From assembly GCF_000284375.1 (NCBI RefSeq), contig NC_017249.1, positions 2,024,001 through 2,088,000 on the forward strand: a DNA stretch of 64,000 bases, read 5' to 3'. The notes under the pieces are model-generated. The model saw nothing but the letters and a program-made list of their open reading frames with translations. It did no database searches and had not been told where the DNA came from. This document shows positions 1 through 10,387 of the stretch, one piece after another (within the stretch, counting starts at the first letter, position 1; each line of letters starts with the position of its first letter). The translations under genes and the position numbers were made by a program. The DNA is from Bradyrhizobium japonicum USDA 6 (GTDB lineage: Bacteria; Pseudomonadota; Alphaproteobacteria; Rhizobiales; Xanthobacteraceae).

Positions 1-428
1 TCGCCGACGTCACCACCGAGACGCGGCCGATGATGATCTCGAGCTACACCGTGCCGGAGGCGGGCGGACAGTTCTGCCAGCGCGGCGGCCGCTTCGGCTC
101 GCACTCCTCGAACGAGAGCATGGCGCCGGTCTATTACAAGAAGATGGCCTTCATCGCCTTCTTCAATGCGGGCGTGCGCGCGCTCGACATCCGCGATCCC
201 TATCACCCGAAGGAGGTCGGCTATTTCATCCCGGCGATCACGCAGGCCACCGACAAACGCTGCATTCCCGTCGAGGGCGGCGAGCGCTGCAAGGTCGCGA
301 TCCAGACCAACAATGTCGAGACCGATGATCGCGGCTACATCTACATCGTCGACCGCGCCAACACCGGCCTGCATATCCTCGAGCTGACCGGACCGGCGCG
401 CGCGGCCGCCGGCCTGCCGAGGAACTGA
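1..428 (+). CDS. LVIVD-repeat protein, C-terminal fragment
   Basis: This is the 3' end of a gene that begins before the window; the open frame is already running at base 3. The visible ~142 residues resemble the last blades of LVIVD/YncE-type beta-propellers: a segment reading AGVRALDIRDPYHPKEVGYF followed by a second DDRGYIYIVDRANTGLHILEL strand pattern (a short gap of polar residues lies between). Such proteins are usually exported and bind or scaffold in the periplasm, but no specific role can be assigned. The next gene starts 2 bp after its stop, so the two are probably co-transcribed. Confidence 0.75.
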   Translation, partial: ADVTTETRPMMISSYTVPEAGGQFCQRGGRFGSHSSNESMAPVYYKKMAFIAFFNAGVRALDIRDPYHPKEVGYFIPAITQATDKRCIPVEGGERCKVAIQTNNVETDDRGYIYIVDRANTGLHILELTGPARAAAGLPRN

Positions 429-430
429 CG

Positions 431-973
431 ATGCGGCGCGGGGCGGCGATTGCGGCCGTGGCTATCGCGCTCGGTGTGTCCGGCGTCGGGGCCTATCGGC
501 TTGCGCCGGCGCTGGCGGCGGAATCGGCGGGCTGGCGCGAAATCGCATGGCCGTTCCCGCGCGACGGCTGGCCCGCCGGCCGCGCGTTCCGCTGCGACGG
601 CGCCTGCGCGGGCACCGAGCTCTACGTGCGCGCCAAGCGCGGCTTCTGCAATTGCGACCGCGGCGTCGCCGACGATGATGAGGTCGATCGCGTTGCCGAC
701 GTCGATCTGATCAGCCCGCGTTTTGCCGCCGTCGCACCGGGCGAGGAGGTGGGACTTGGCGAGATGCGCGGCCGTGCCAGGCGCTATGATCTCGATATGG
801 CCGACGGTGTCCGTCATGCCGCGATCGGCATCGCCGTCTCGCGCCGCTGCGATCTCTTCGTCGCTGCGGTCCAGGGGCATGGCGAAGCCGGCGTCGTGCA
901 GCGTGCGGCGCTGGCGTTCCTGGAGAGGCCGGAGATGAAGCTATGGGCGACCGCAGCGCTGGACGGACAGTGA
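431..973 (+). CDS. Putative exported protein of unknown function
   Basis: The product is 180 residues. It begins with a charged MRRG followed by a hydrophobic stretch rich in Ala, Val and Gly, ending near residues 28-31 in a plausible signal-peptidase site (ALAAES). The mature part contains several Cys residues (FRCDGACAGTE, GFCNCDRG, RRCDLF), consistent with disulfides in the periplasm. I do not recognise the family. It follows the LVIVD-repeat gene by 2 bp and probably shares its transcript and its envelope location. The start is the first ATG after the upstream stop. Confidence 0.6.
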   Translation: MRRGAAIAAVAIALGVSGVGAYRLAPALAAESAGWREIAWPFPRDGWPAGRAFRCDGACAGTELYVRAKRGFCNCDRGVADDDEVDRVADVDLISPRFAAVAPGEEVGLGEMRGRARRYDLDMADGVRHAAIGIAVSRRCDLFVAAVQGHGEAGVVQRAALAFLERPEMKLWATAALDGQ

Positions 974-1021
974 GTGTCATGCATTAATGCGCCAAACCGC
1001 TCTCAGCGAGTCCTCCCCATG

Positions 1022-1639
1022 ATGTCCATGCAAGCCTATTTCGCCTTCGTCGCCGCCTGCATTGCGCTGGCGTTGCTGCCGGGGCCCATCGTGACCCTCG
1101 TCATCGCCAACGGCCTGCGCCACGGCACACGCGCGGCGCTGACCAACATTCTCGGCGTGCAGATGGGGCTGTTGATCGTGATCGGCATCCTCGCAGTCGG
1201 TCTCACCTCGCTCATGGCGACAATGGGCTATTGGTTCGACTGGGTGCGCTTTGCAGGCGCGGCCTATCTGGTCTGGCTCGGCATCAAGCTGATCCGCGCT
1301 CCGGTTGAAGGCGTCGACACCGACGCGCCTCCGCCTCCCCCTCGCGGCGGCTTTCTCTTGCAGGGCTTCGTCGTGGCGTTGTCGAACCCGAAGCTGCTGG
1401 TGTTCTTCGGCGCGTTCATTCCGCAATTTATGGACATGAGCAAGGATCACCTGTCGCAGGTCCTGGTGCTCGGAATCACCTTCATGGTGCTTGCCGGCCT
1501 GACGGACGGAATCTACGCGCTGCTTGCCGGTCAGGTCCGCGGCTTTTTCTCGGCGCGCCGCACCCGCTTGGTGTCGCGCGTCTCCGGCGGCTTCATGATC
1601 GGCGGCGGCATCTGGCTGGCGCTTATCCGGGCCAAATAA
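1022..1639 (+). CDS. LysE/RhtB-family amino-acid exporter
   Basis: A 205-residue integral membrane protein of the LysE/RhtB translocator family, which exports amino acids or related small molecules across the inner membrane. The N-terminal helix carries the family's LLPGPIVTLVIANGLRHG pattern, followed by the conserved ALSNPKLLVFFGAFIPQF segment around residues 120-140. About six hydrophobic segments are apparent. ATG codons at 1019, 1022 and 1028 are all in frame; 1022 gives the usual family start (MSMQAYFAF). The substrate cannot be told from sequence. A second, distinct LysE-type gene lies at 16124. Confidence 0.88.
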   Translation: MSMQAYFAFVAACIALALLPGPIVTLVIANGLRHGTRAALTNILGVQMGLLIVIGILAVGLTSLMATMGYWFDWVRFAGAAYLVWLGIKLIRAPVEGVDTDAPPPPPRGGFLLQGFVVALSNPKLLVFFGAFIPQFMDMSKDHLSQVLVLGITFMVLAGLTDGIYALLAGQVRGFFSARRTRLVSRVSGGFMIGGGIWLALIRAK

Positions 1640-1723
1640 CCCTTTCTCAAGCCGGTTCGGCTTGAACCCTTCGCGGCGGCGATGCGTCCAATCGGCCATT
1701 GCCGCTGACGAAGGAATTTTGCC

Positions 1724-2707
1724 GTGCCCGATCTGCCCTGGTTCGTCTATGCGATGCTGCTCGCACCGCTCGGGCTGTTATTGGTCGCCGCCGTTGTGAA
1801 GACCTGGCAGGTGCGCGAGGCGCGAAGCTGGCCGCAGGCACCGGGCAAGGTCGTCCGTTCGGTCGCCGAGGTGCGCGAGGTCAGGGTGTCCGACAGCGAC
1901 CGCGAGGAAGGCTATCGGCTCGAGAGCCGTAATTTTGCGAACGTGACTTACGAATATTCGGTCGGCAGCCGCAGGCTGAGCTGTAACCGCATCTCGATCG
2001 GCGAGGACCTCGGCAATTTCGAGGTCGCCGAGAAGCTCGCAAGATATCCCGCCGGCAGCATCGTCACCGTCTACTACAATCCGCGCCATCCCGATCAGGC
2101 CGTGCTCGAGCGCGACCTGCCCAAGGGGCTGTGGGGCTGCCTCGGCATCGGCACGGCGATCGCGTTTGGCATCGTGTTCGGCTCGGCGTTCGGTCTTAAC
2201 CAGACTTATGCCTACCTTGCGCACCACATCGGGCGGCCCGATCTCGCGGGGCTCGTTGTCGGCTTCGGCGCGTTCGGCCTCGTCATCGCGCTGATGGGGT
2301 ATGGCGTGCGGCGGCAGGCGTTGAAGGCGGCGCGCTGGCCGGTGGTGCCGGGCACGATCAAGCTGTCGGGGATCGAGCACTATCACGAGGCCAGCGAGCC
2401 GGGCGAGCGCCGCGGCACCGAGATGTTCGGCAAGCGCGTGACCTACACCTATCGCTATCAGAACGTCAGCTACACCAATGAATGCGCGCGCGTCGCGGCC
2501 GGGACGCAGTCCGGGTCCGACGAGATGTTGAAGAAGCTGATGTCGCGCTACAAGCGGGGCGCGACCGTCGAGGTGCGCGTCAATCCCGACAATCCGGCCG
2601 AGGCAACGCTGGATACAAGCGGCCCCGTCCGCATCGCCTGGCTGTTGTGGGGCATCGCTGCGATTTTCGCTGCGCTCGCGGTGTTCGTCGCGACGCGGGC
2701 CAGCTAG
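1724..2707 (+). CDS. DUF3592-type membrane protein
   Basis: The 327-residue protein starts with GTG. It has an N-terminal transmembrane helix, two DUF3592-like extracytoplasmic segments that each end in a strand reading like VTVYYNPRHPDQAVLE (about residues 105-125) and VEVRVNPDNPAEATLD (about 285-300), two central membrane helices and a C-terminal helix. The duplicated strand-NP-P-A-L pattern is typical of DUF3592 proteins, whose function is unknown. Its TAG stop overlaps the stop of the convergent amidohydrolase gene in a shared CTAG. Confidence 0.75.
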   Translation: MPDLPWFVYAMLLAPLGLLLVAAVVKTWQVREARSWPQAPGKVVRSVAEVREVRVSDSDREEGYRLESRNFANVTYEYSVGSRRLSCNRISIGEDLGNFEVAEKLARYPAGSIVTVYYNPRHPDQAVLERDLPKGLWGCLGIGTAIAFGIVFGSAFGLNQTYAYLAHHIGRPDLAGLVVGFGAFGLVIALMGYGVRRQALKAARWPVVPGTIKLSGIEHYHEASEPGERRGTEMFGKRVTYTYRYQNVSYTNECARVAAGTQSGSDEMLKKLMSRYKRGATVEVRVNPDNPAEATLDTSGPVRIAWLLWGIAAIFAALAVFVATRAS

Positions 2708-3510
2708 TCGACCAGCCTCTCCCTGCGCAACTCCAGCTCGATCTCCGCAAAAATCCTTCCCAGCCGTTCCGCCCATTGCTGCTGGCCGGACTGATCCGCG
2801 ATCAGATCCTGGCGGATCTCGATGCCAGTGTTGACGAGGCCGCGGGCTTCGCCATGGACGGGGATGGTGTAGTCGCTGAGGTCGCTCACCGCGTAGGGCT
2901 CGTTGTCGCCGACGACGAGATCGCCTTCAGCGCGCAAATGCTTCAGCAGCAGCTGCGGCAGCACGGTGTCGCGGTTATACAGCGCGGCGATGTGCCAGGG
3001 CCGGGCAACGCCGGCATAAACCGGCGTGAAGCTGTGCAGCGACACCAGCACCGTCGGCCGCGTATCGTGCAGGCGGCGGTCGATCGCGGCATCGATGCGG
3101 CGGTGATAGGGCTCGAAGATCTCGCGCCGCCGCGCCGCGCGCTCGCCCTCGGTGATGCCCTCGTTGCGCGGGATCGCGGTCGCCTCGGATATCACGGGGA
3201 TCGAGCTTGCAACGCCGGGTGAGCGGTTGCAGTCGATCACGAGCCGCGAATAGCGCTGCGCGATCAGATGCGCATCGAGCATTTCTGCCAGCCGCTCGGC
3301 GACGCCGGCAATGCCGATGTCCCAGGCGATGTGCCGCGTCAGCTCGCTTTCCGCGACGCCGAGGTCGCCGAGCGCGCGCGGCAGAATCCGTCCGTAATGA
3401 TCCGAGGTGAGCAGGAAAGGCGATGCCCCATCCGCATTGACCTCATGCACCGGCGAAATGTCCCCCGCGCCGAGCAGTTGATCGGTCGCGTCGGCCGTGT
3501 TCAAGTCCAT
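2704..3510 (-). CDS. N-formylglutamate amidohydrolase family protein
   Basis: A 268-residue protein of the N-formylglutamate amidohydrolase (FGase) family, metal-dependent amidases that release formate from N-formyl-amino acids, as in the last step of one histidine degradation route. The family hallmarks seen are LVIDCNRSPG near residues 91-100, a conserved TVLVSLHSFTPVYAG segment near 155-170 and a C-terminal NTGIEIRQDLI. The neighbours are not histidine-utilisation genes, so the true substrate is open; several FGase relatives act on other N-acyl compounds. Convergent with the DUF3592 gene, with overlapping stop codons. Confidence 0.8.
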   Translation of the reverse strand: MDLNTADATDQLLGAGDISPVHEVNADGASPFLLTSDHYGRILPRALGDLGVAESELTRHIAWDIGIAGVAERLAEMLDAHLIAQRYSRLVIDCNRSPGVASSIPVISEATAIPRNEGITEGERAARRREIFEPYHRRIDAAIDRRLHDTRPTVLVSLHSFTPVYAGVARPWHIAALYNRDTVLPQLLLKHLRAEGDLVVGDNEPYAVSDLSDYTIPVHGEARGLVNTGIEIRQDLIADQSGQQQWAERLGRIFAEIELELRRERLVD

Positions 3511-3714
3511 CCTGATTGCCTATGGAAAAACAGCTGCCCTCTGAATTGGGCAGCAATCGCTTGCAGGTCGGTCCACCCAAAATCATCATGATCGCCAGAC
3601 GATGCCGTTGCAGGCGATTCATCACAAGACCAAATCTTGCTTGCCCCCGGGACTTCGCTGGGACGAGGAAACGTGCGGCTGTCGTTTCGCTCGATTGACG
3701 GCTATAGACACCCC

Positions 3715-4113
3715 ATGACCTCCGATCGTCTTTTCGTCTACGGCACCCTGATGCGCGGCTTCGACCATCCGATGGCGCGGCTGCTTGCAGGACATGCGGA
3801 CTTTTTGGGTGACGCGACGTGTCGCGGCCGGCTCGTTCTCGTAAAGCACTATCCCGGATTGCTGCTGTCGAACGAGGCCTCCCATGTCGTCCATGGTGAG
3901 CTTTTTCAATTGCGCGTGCCCGACGAGCTGCTGCGCGAGCTCGACATGTACGAAGCCTGTGGCGAGGGCTTTCCGGAGCCGACCGAATATCTGCGCGAGC
4001 TGATTGACGTGACGTTGCCTGACGGCGCAACGGAGAAGGCTTGGACCTACGTCTACAACTGGCCCGTCAGCGGTCTACCCGTCATCGGGACCGGACGCTT
4101 CCTGGATCATTAG
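3715..4113 (+). CDS. Gamma-glutamylcyclotransferase-like (AIG2/GGCT fold) protein
   Basis: A 132-residue protein with the diagnostic FVYGTLMRG motif at residues 7-15, where the YGTL loop forms the substrate pocket of GGCT-fold enzymes. An ELFQLRVPDELLRELDMYE segment follows and fits the family's second half. GGCT-fold proteins convert gamma-glutamyl amines or peptides to 5-oxoproline; the substrate here is not known. The ATG at 3715 is preferred over the longer open frame because it places YGTL at its usual distance from the N-terminus. The stop overlaps the convergent gene at 4110-4113. Confidence 0.82.
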   Translation: MTSDRLFVYGTLMRGFDHPMARLLAGHADFLGDATCRGRLVLVKHYPGLLLSNEASHVVHGELFQLRVPDELLRELDMYEACGEGFPEPTEYLRELIDVTLPDGATEKAWTYVYNWPVSGLPVIGTGRFLDH

Positions 4114-4673
4114 GCCGACAGCACTTCCTTCACCACGCGCACATCCACTTCGCGCTCGACGTAGGTCCACTCCTCGGTCTGCCTGAGCATCGCCACCAGC
4201 TCTTCGAACAGCGAGGCATCCGCGGGTGCGAACTCGAACCAGGTCAGGAAGTCGAAGGGGCCGCCGAGGTCGCGGCTGTGGTAGAGCTGCCGGGCGATCG
4301 CTGGCAGGAAGCGCAGGCTGCTTGCGATGTGGTGCGACTTGTCTTCGAAGATCTTGCGGCGCTCTTCCTGCGTCAGGTCCCACCAGGCTTGCGACTTGCG
4401 GATCGGGATCAGCGCCGCGGAGGTGGCCTCGAGCCGGCCGAGCCCGGCCTGCACCGCGGTGAGCTGCTCCTGCTCGGCGCGCTCGGTATAGCGCAAGCTG
4501 CTCGCAACGCCCGCCAGTCGCCACGCATTGCGCGAGGGCACCAGCGGCAACGCGACGGCATCGCTGTCGACGACCGACAGCGCCGGCACGAAGGGCAGGG
4601 GCTCGCCCGTCACGGGCGAAATCGAGGTGACGCGCCAACCCCCGCTATGGCCGCCTCGAAACGTCCTGAACAT
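4110..4673 (-). CDS. Chlorite dismutase-family (short, dimeric-type) hemoprotein
   Basis: A 187-residue protein matching the short clade of the chlorite dismutase superfamily known from Nitrobacter and relatives. The recognisable core is a helix ending IASSLRFLPAIARQLYHSRDL, with the His of LYHSRD the likely proximal haem ligand, then GPFDFLTWFEFAP and a final EWTYVEREVDVRVV strand. Functional enzymes place a distal Arg above the haem; at the expected strand I read DFLTWFEF with no Arg, so chlorite-degrading activity is uncertain. An alternative role is haem handling, as in the HemQ branch. Divergent from dnaG. Confidence 0.72.
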   Translation of the reverse strand: MFRTFRGGHSGGWRVTSISPVTGEPLPFVPALSVVDSDAVALPLVPSRNAWRLAGVASSLRYTERAEQEQLTAVQAGLGRLEATSAALIPIRKSQAWWDLTQEERRKIFEDKSHHIASSLRFLPAIARQLYHSRDLGGPFDFLTWFEFAPADASLFEELVAMLRQTEEWTYVEREVDVRVVKEVLSA

Positions 4674-4712
4674 GGCCTATCGAAGCGCGGAACCGGGCCG
4701 GATTCAAGCTTT

Positions 4713-4754
4713 CTGTCGTTCCGGGCTCGCGCTCCGCGCGCCCCGGAACGACGG
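4713..4754. repeat. Perfect-arm palindrome between divergent genes
   Basis: An inverted repeat with arms GTCGTTCCGGG and CCCGGAACGAC flanks a GC-rich loop. It lies in the divergent spacer between the chlorite-dismutase-like gene and dnaG. Similar palindromes are common dispersed repeats in this lineage. There is no T-tract, so a terminator role is unlikely. Confidence 0.55.
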
Positions 4755-4865
4755 AAGGGGCTGTGAACAGCGCGTATAATCCTGACAAACCTGACTTTTG
4801 GCCGGGCCGCACCTATATCCCTGATCCTTCGCCCGACTCACCCGGATTCGCGTTACACACACGCC

Positions 4866-6884
4866 ATGCGCTTCACGCCCCAGTTCCTCGACGAGCTTCG
4901 TGCCCGGCTTTCGGTCTCCGAAGTCGTGGGCAAGCGCGTGAAGCTGAAGAAGGCCGGGCGGGAATGGAAGGGGCTGTCGCCGTTCCAGCAGGAGAAGACG
5001 CCGTCCTTCTACGTCAACGACCAGAAGGGATTTTACCACGACTTCTCCTCCGGCAAGCACGGCGACATCATCACCTTCGTGATGGAGACCGACGGCCTGC
5101 CGTTCGCGGAGGCCGTCGAGCGGCTCGCCGGCATGGCGGGGCTGGCGCTGCCGGCGGTGACGCCGGACGCGGCGCGGCACGAGCAGCGGCGCCGCACGCT
5201 GCATGACGTGATGGAGCTCGCCGCAAAATTCTTCGCCGAGACGCTGGCCTCGCGCGTCGGCGCCAAGGCGCGCGGCTATCTCGCCGATCGCGCGATCTCG
5301 CCGGCGACGCAGGTGCAGTTCCGCCTCGGCTATGCGCCCCCGCCGCCCGAGCGCTTCGCGCTCAAGGAGCATCTCGGAAAGCTCGGCGTCTCGGTCGAGG
5401 ACATGATCGAGACCGGGCTCCTCGTTGCCGGCAACGACATTCCCGTGCCCTACGATCGCTTCCGCGATCGCGTGATGTTTCCGATCACGGATCTGCGTGG
5501 CCGCGTCATCGCCTTCGGCGGGCGCGCGCTGGAGAAGGACGTTCCGGCAAAATACCTGAACTCGCCGGAGACCCCGCTCTTCCACAAGGGCGACAATCTC
5601 TACAATCACCAGACCGCGCGCAAAGCCACGCATGATGGCAGCGCGCTGATCGTGGTCGAAGGCTATGTCGACGTCATCGCCATGGTGACGGCAGGCTTTG
5701 CAGGTGCCGTGGCGCCGCTCGGCACCGCGCTGACCGAAAACCAGCTCGCGCTGCTCTGGAGGATGGCGGACGAGCCGATCCTCTGCTTCGACGGCGACAG
5801 GGCCGGACAGAAGGCGGCTTACCGTGCCGCCGACCTCGCCTTGCCATTTCTTGCGCCGGGCAAGAGCCTGCGTTTTGCGCTGTTGCCGGAAGGGCAGGAC
5901 CCCGACGATCTCGTCCGCTCGGGCGGCCGCGGTGCGATCGAGGATGTCATCGCGGCGGCGAAGCCGCTCGCCGAGATGATCTGGTCGCGCGAGCTCGAAG
6001 GCGGCAACTTTGCCACGCCCGAGCGTCGCGCCGCGCTGGAAGCGCGCGTCAAGGAGCTGTCCAACGGCATCCGCGACGAGGTGGTGCGGCGCTACTATCG
6101 CGACGATTTCGCCGAACGGCTTCGACGCACCTTCGCGCCCGAGGGCGGGCGCGGCGGCTTTGCCGGCCGGGGCAATTTCCAGGGCAATTCCGGCCGCTCC
6201 TTCCAGCCCCGCAGCGGGGGGCAGGCGAATCGATTTGGGGGCCAGGGATTCGGTAGCCAAGGGCGGCGTGGAGCCCCGGGGCCTGCCATGATTCCCTCAG
6301 GCCCCTACCAGGCGGCGAGCCCCCAGCTGGCGGCCAGCCCGATCATGAAGGGCCAGCGCAGCGCCATATCCCGTCGCGAAGCCCTGATCCTGCAAATCCT
6401 GATCAACCACCCCTGGCTGCTGCACGACCATCTTGAGGAGGTCGCCGCCCTGGAGCTGGCCCACCCCGAGGCCCATAAGCTCCGGGCCGGCATCATCGCC
6501 GCCTTCGCCAACGACCACCACCACTCGCCGGACCCCGGCGAGCAGGCCGAGAAGATGCGAGCCGACATCGAGAAGGGTGGATTCTCACAGCTCCTTCAAA
6601 GGGTTGAGAGCGGCATCACCACCGCAGCGGTGTGGGGTGCCCGCGAGGGCGCCGCCCGGGACGATGTTCTCTCAACCTGGCACCAGCTCGTTGCCTTGCA
6701 TCGGCAATACCATTCACTACTTAGAGAGCTGAAGGACGCCGAGCTGGCCTTGGGGGAGGACCCCAGCGAGGCCAATTTGGCGTGGCTGCGTGACGTCAAG
6801 GCTCGGATAGGAGAAGTCGACGGTACCGAGGCCCTGATCGAGGGTTTTGGCGAGCTGTCGGGCCGGTTCCAGAAGAGCGTGTGA
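4866..6884 (+). CDS. dnaG: DNA primase
   Basis: A 672-residue DnaG that synthesises RNA primers at the replication fork together with the DnaB helicase. The TOPRIM core is clear: LIVVEGYVDVIAM near residue 260 and ILCFDGDRAGQKAA near 305, which hold the catalytic acidic residues. The N-terminal zinc-ribbon region keeps its shape (KGLSPFQQEKTPSF, then KGFYHDFSSGKHGD), but the Cys/His zinc ligands are replaced by S38, Q41, D59 and S62. A Gly/Arg-rich linker at roughly residues 420-470 joins the core to the C-terminal helicase-binding domain. rpoD follows downstream, the classical macromolecular-synthesis order without rpsU. Confidence 0.97.
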   Translation: MRFTPQFLDELRARLSVSEVVGKRVKLKKAGREWKGLSPFQQEKTPSFYVNDQKGFYHDFSSGKHGDIITFVMETDGLPFAEAVERLAGMAGLALPAVTPDAARHEQRRRTLHDVMELAAKFFAETLASRVGAKARGYLADRAISPATQVQFRLGYAPPPPERFALKEHLGKLGVSVEDMIETGLLVAGNDIPVPYDRFRDRVMFPITDLRGRVIAFGGRALEKDVPAKYLNSPETPLFHKGDNLYNHQTARKATHDGSALIVVEGYVDVIAMVTAGFAGAVAPLGTALTENQLALLWRMADEPILCFDGDRAGQKAAYRAADLALPFLAPGKSLRFALLPEGQDPDDLVRSGGRGAIEDVIAAAKPLAEMIWSRELEGGNFATPERRAALEARVKELSNGIRDEVVRRYYRDDFAERLRRTFAPEGGRGGFAGRGNFQGNSGRSFQPRSGGQANRFGGQGFGSQGRRGAPGPAMIPSGPYQAASPQLAASPIMKGQRSAISRREALILQILINHPWLLHDHLEEVAALELAHPEAHKLRAGIIAAFANDHHHSPDPGEQAEKMRADIEKGGFSQLLQRVESGITTAAVWGAREGAARDDVLSTWHQLVALHRQYHSLLRELKDAELALGEDPSEANLAWLRDVKARIGEVDGTEALIEGFGELSGRFQKSV

Positions 6885-7263
6885 TGAAAGAATCATGCGG
6901 ACGGCCGGGACCGGAACCGCTAAAAGACTCGCCAAATCCAAGGTTTGGCGGCAAAAACAGGGTTAATCGAGGCTTAACGGTCTTGTAGCACTTTGGCCAC
7001 CAGGCGGCCGCAGGCAGAACAGACGCGTCAGGAATGAATCCGCGCAATCGCTGTTGGCACTACACCTGCATCCGCTGCGACAAAGGGGCTCACGAAGCGT
7101 TAGGCAAATCCGGCGAGAGAAAAGGTCGGGGTGGCGAGAGATATCCGCGCCGCCCTTTCCGTGTCGCGATCTGACGAAGCGAGAGCGTCGAACAACAGGT
7201 TCAAGTGAATTCAGGCGGGCGGGCCGTTCGGCCTTCTGCATGAAGCGCGTTTAGGAGCAATGG
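6885..7263. other. Intergenic spacer between dnaG and rpoD
   Basis: No gene is seen in these 379 bases. A CGCCAAA/TTTGGCG hairpin at 6930-6950 follows the dnaG stop but lacks a T-tract. The spacer is long enough to carry an rpoD promoter, though I could not assign one. It ends with TAGGAG ahead of the rpoD ATG. Confidence 0.5.
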
Positions 7264-9423
<2,160 letters not shown>

Positions 9424-9470
9424 TTCGAATCGTCTTGCCCGGGCCTGACCCGGGCATTCATCCAAACGAA

Positions 9471-9501
9471 AACGGCGGGCCGAAAGCCCGCCGTTATTGT
9501 T
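9471..9501 (+). terminator. Intrinsic terminator of rpoD
   Basis: The stem AACGGCGGGC / GCCCGCCGTT encloses a CGAAA loop and is followed by ATTGTTT. It lies 48 bp after the rpoD stop. A second GC palindrome (TGCCCGGG/CCCGGGCA) sits just upstream at 9436-9456. Confidence 0.8.
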
Positions 9502-9533
9502 TGTGCTGACGCTTCGCGCCTCGCGCCCAGCGC

Positions 9534-9770
9534 CTATTTCTTCTTCACCCCGACCCGCTCGATCCGCTTGATCTCGAGCGCCGGGCGGCCGGACTTTTCG
9601 GCGATCTCGCGGTCCTGCTCCATGATGAAGCCGCGCGCGGGTTCGTCGCCGTCGAGGCCGCCGAGCAGTTCCGAGGGCACGCGGCGGTTGGAGCGTTGGG
9701 AATCGTCTTCATAGAAGACGTTGAAGAAGGCGAATTCGCCTTTGGGATTGGTTCCAGGTTTCTTGGCCAT
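9534..9770 (-). CDS. Small conserved hypothetical protein
   Basis: A 78-residue basic protein starting MAKKPGTNPKGEFAFFNVFY. It contains a RSNRRVPSELLGGLDGD segment and ends in a Lys run. It has no membrane segment and no recognised domain, and the composition suggests a small cytoplasmic protein. I believe close relatives are widespread in Bradyrhizobium but cannot name a function. It reads convergently towards rpoD, with the rpoD terminator lying between the two genes. Confidence 0.7.
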   Translation of the reverse strand: MAKKPGTNPKGEFAFFNVFYEDDSQRSNRRVPSELLGGLDGDEPARGFIMEQDREIAEKSGRPALEIKRIERVGVKKK

Positions 9771-10387
9771 GGCGGCTTGTCGTCGATCAGGGGCCCGCAG
9801 TCAAATGACTTCGGCGGTTTGTCGACACCAGCATTAAGCCAGGGCGCTAACCAGCAGTGGGGCTGTCTTGATTGCGATACTCGTCGAGGAGCGGCGCCAG
9901 GCGCCTGCTGTGACCCTTCGCTCAATAAACGGCGGGCCGCAAAGCCCGCCGTTTATTTTTGGTCTTCAGCGTCGCCCGGGGCTGGCGGGGCGACAACCTA
10001 GAATAGAAGACTATAACTTGCGCCATAGCGTGGCAAGGCAAATCGTTGACGCTGTGATGTCGCATCGAGCGCGTCAGATATGCGCCGGTCGCGATGTCTG
10101 GTTTCGATGCGCATCAAAGCAATTGTTTGGATGGCTAAATCACTTTGTTCATATTTCCCGCTGTCGCAACGCAACGAGAGGTGCGCGCTATGTAGGAAAG
10201 CGCATTCGCCTGCACGTCCTCCCGTTTGCCCGCGTAGGTTGTGTTCCGTTGTGCGAACAAGTTCCATGTTCCGGCGGCACACCTCACCGCGTGCGCGTGC
10301 CGAGTTCCGGTACGGCGAGCCGCTTCTCCGCCAACATCGCCATTCGATGGATGCCCAGAGCGCAAATGGGAAAGATGAGTGAGGCCG
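9771..10387. other. Gene-free spacer with an orphan terminator
   Basis: I see no convincing protein gene in these 617 bases. The notable element is an intrinsic terminator at 9926-9960, oriented to the plus strand, with no plus-strand gene upstream of it since rpoD. The remainder, 9960-10387, shows no repeat or RNA gene that I recognise. Confidence 0.5.
9926..9960 (+). terminator. Orphan intrinsic terminator
   Basis: The stem AAACGGCGGGC / GCCCGCCGTTT with a short loop is followed by ATTTTT. It resembles the rpoD terminator stem but ends no visible gene, which suggests a short untranslated transcript beginning between about 9775 and 9900. Confidence 0.7.
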
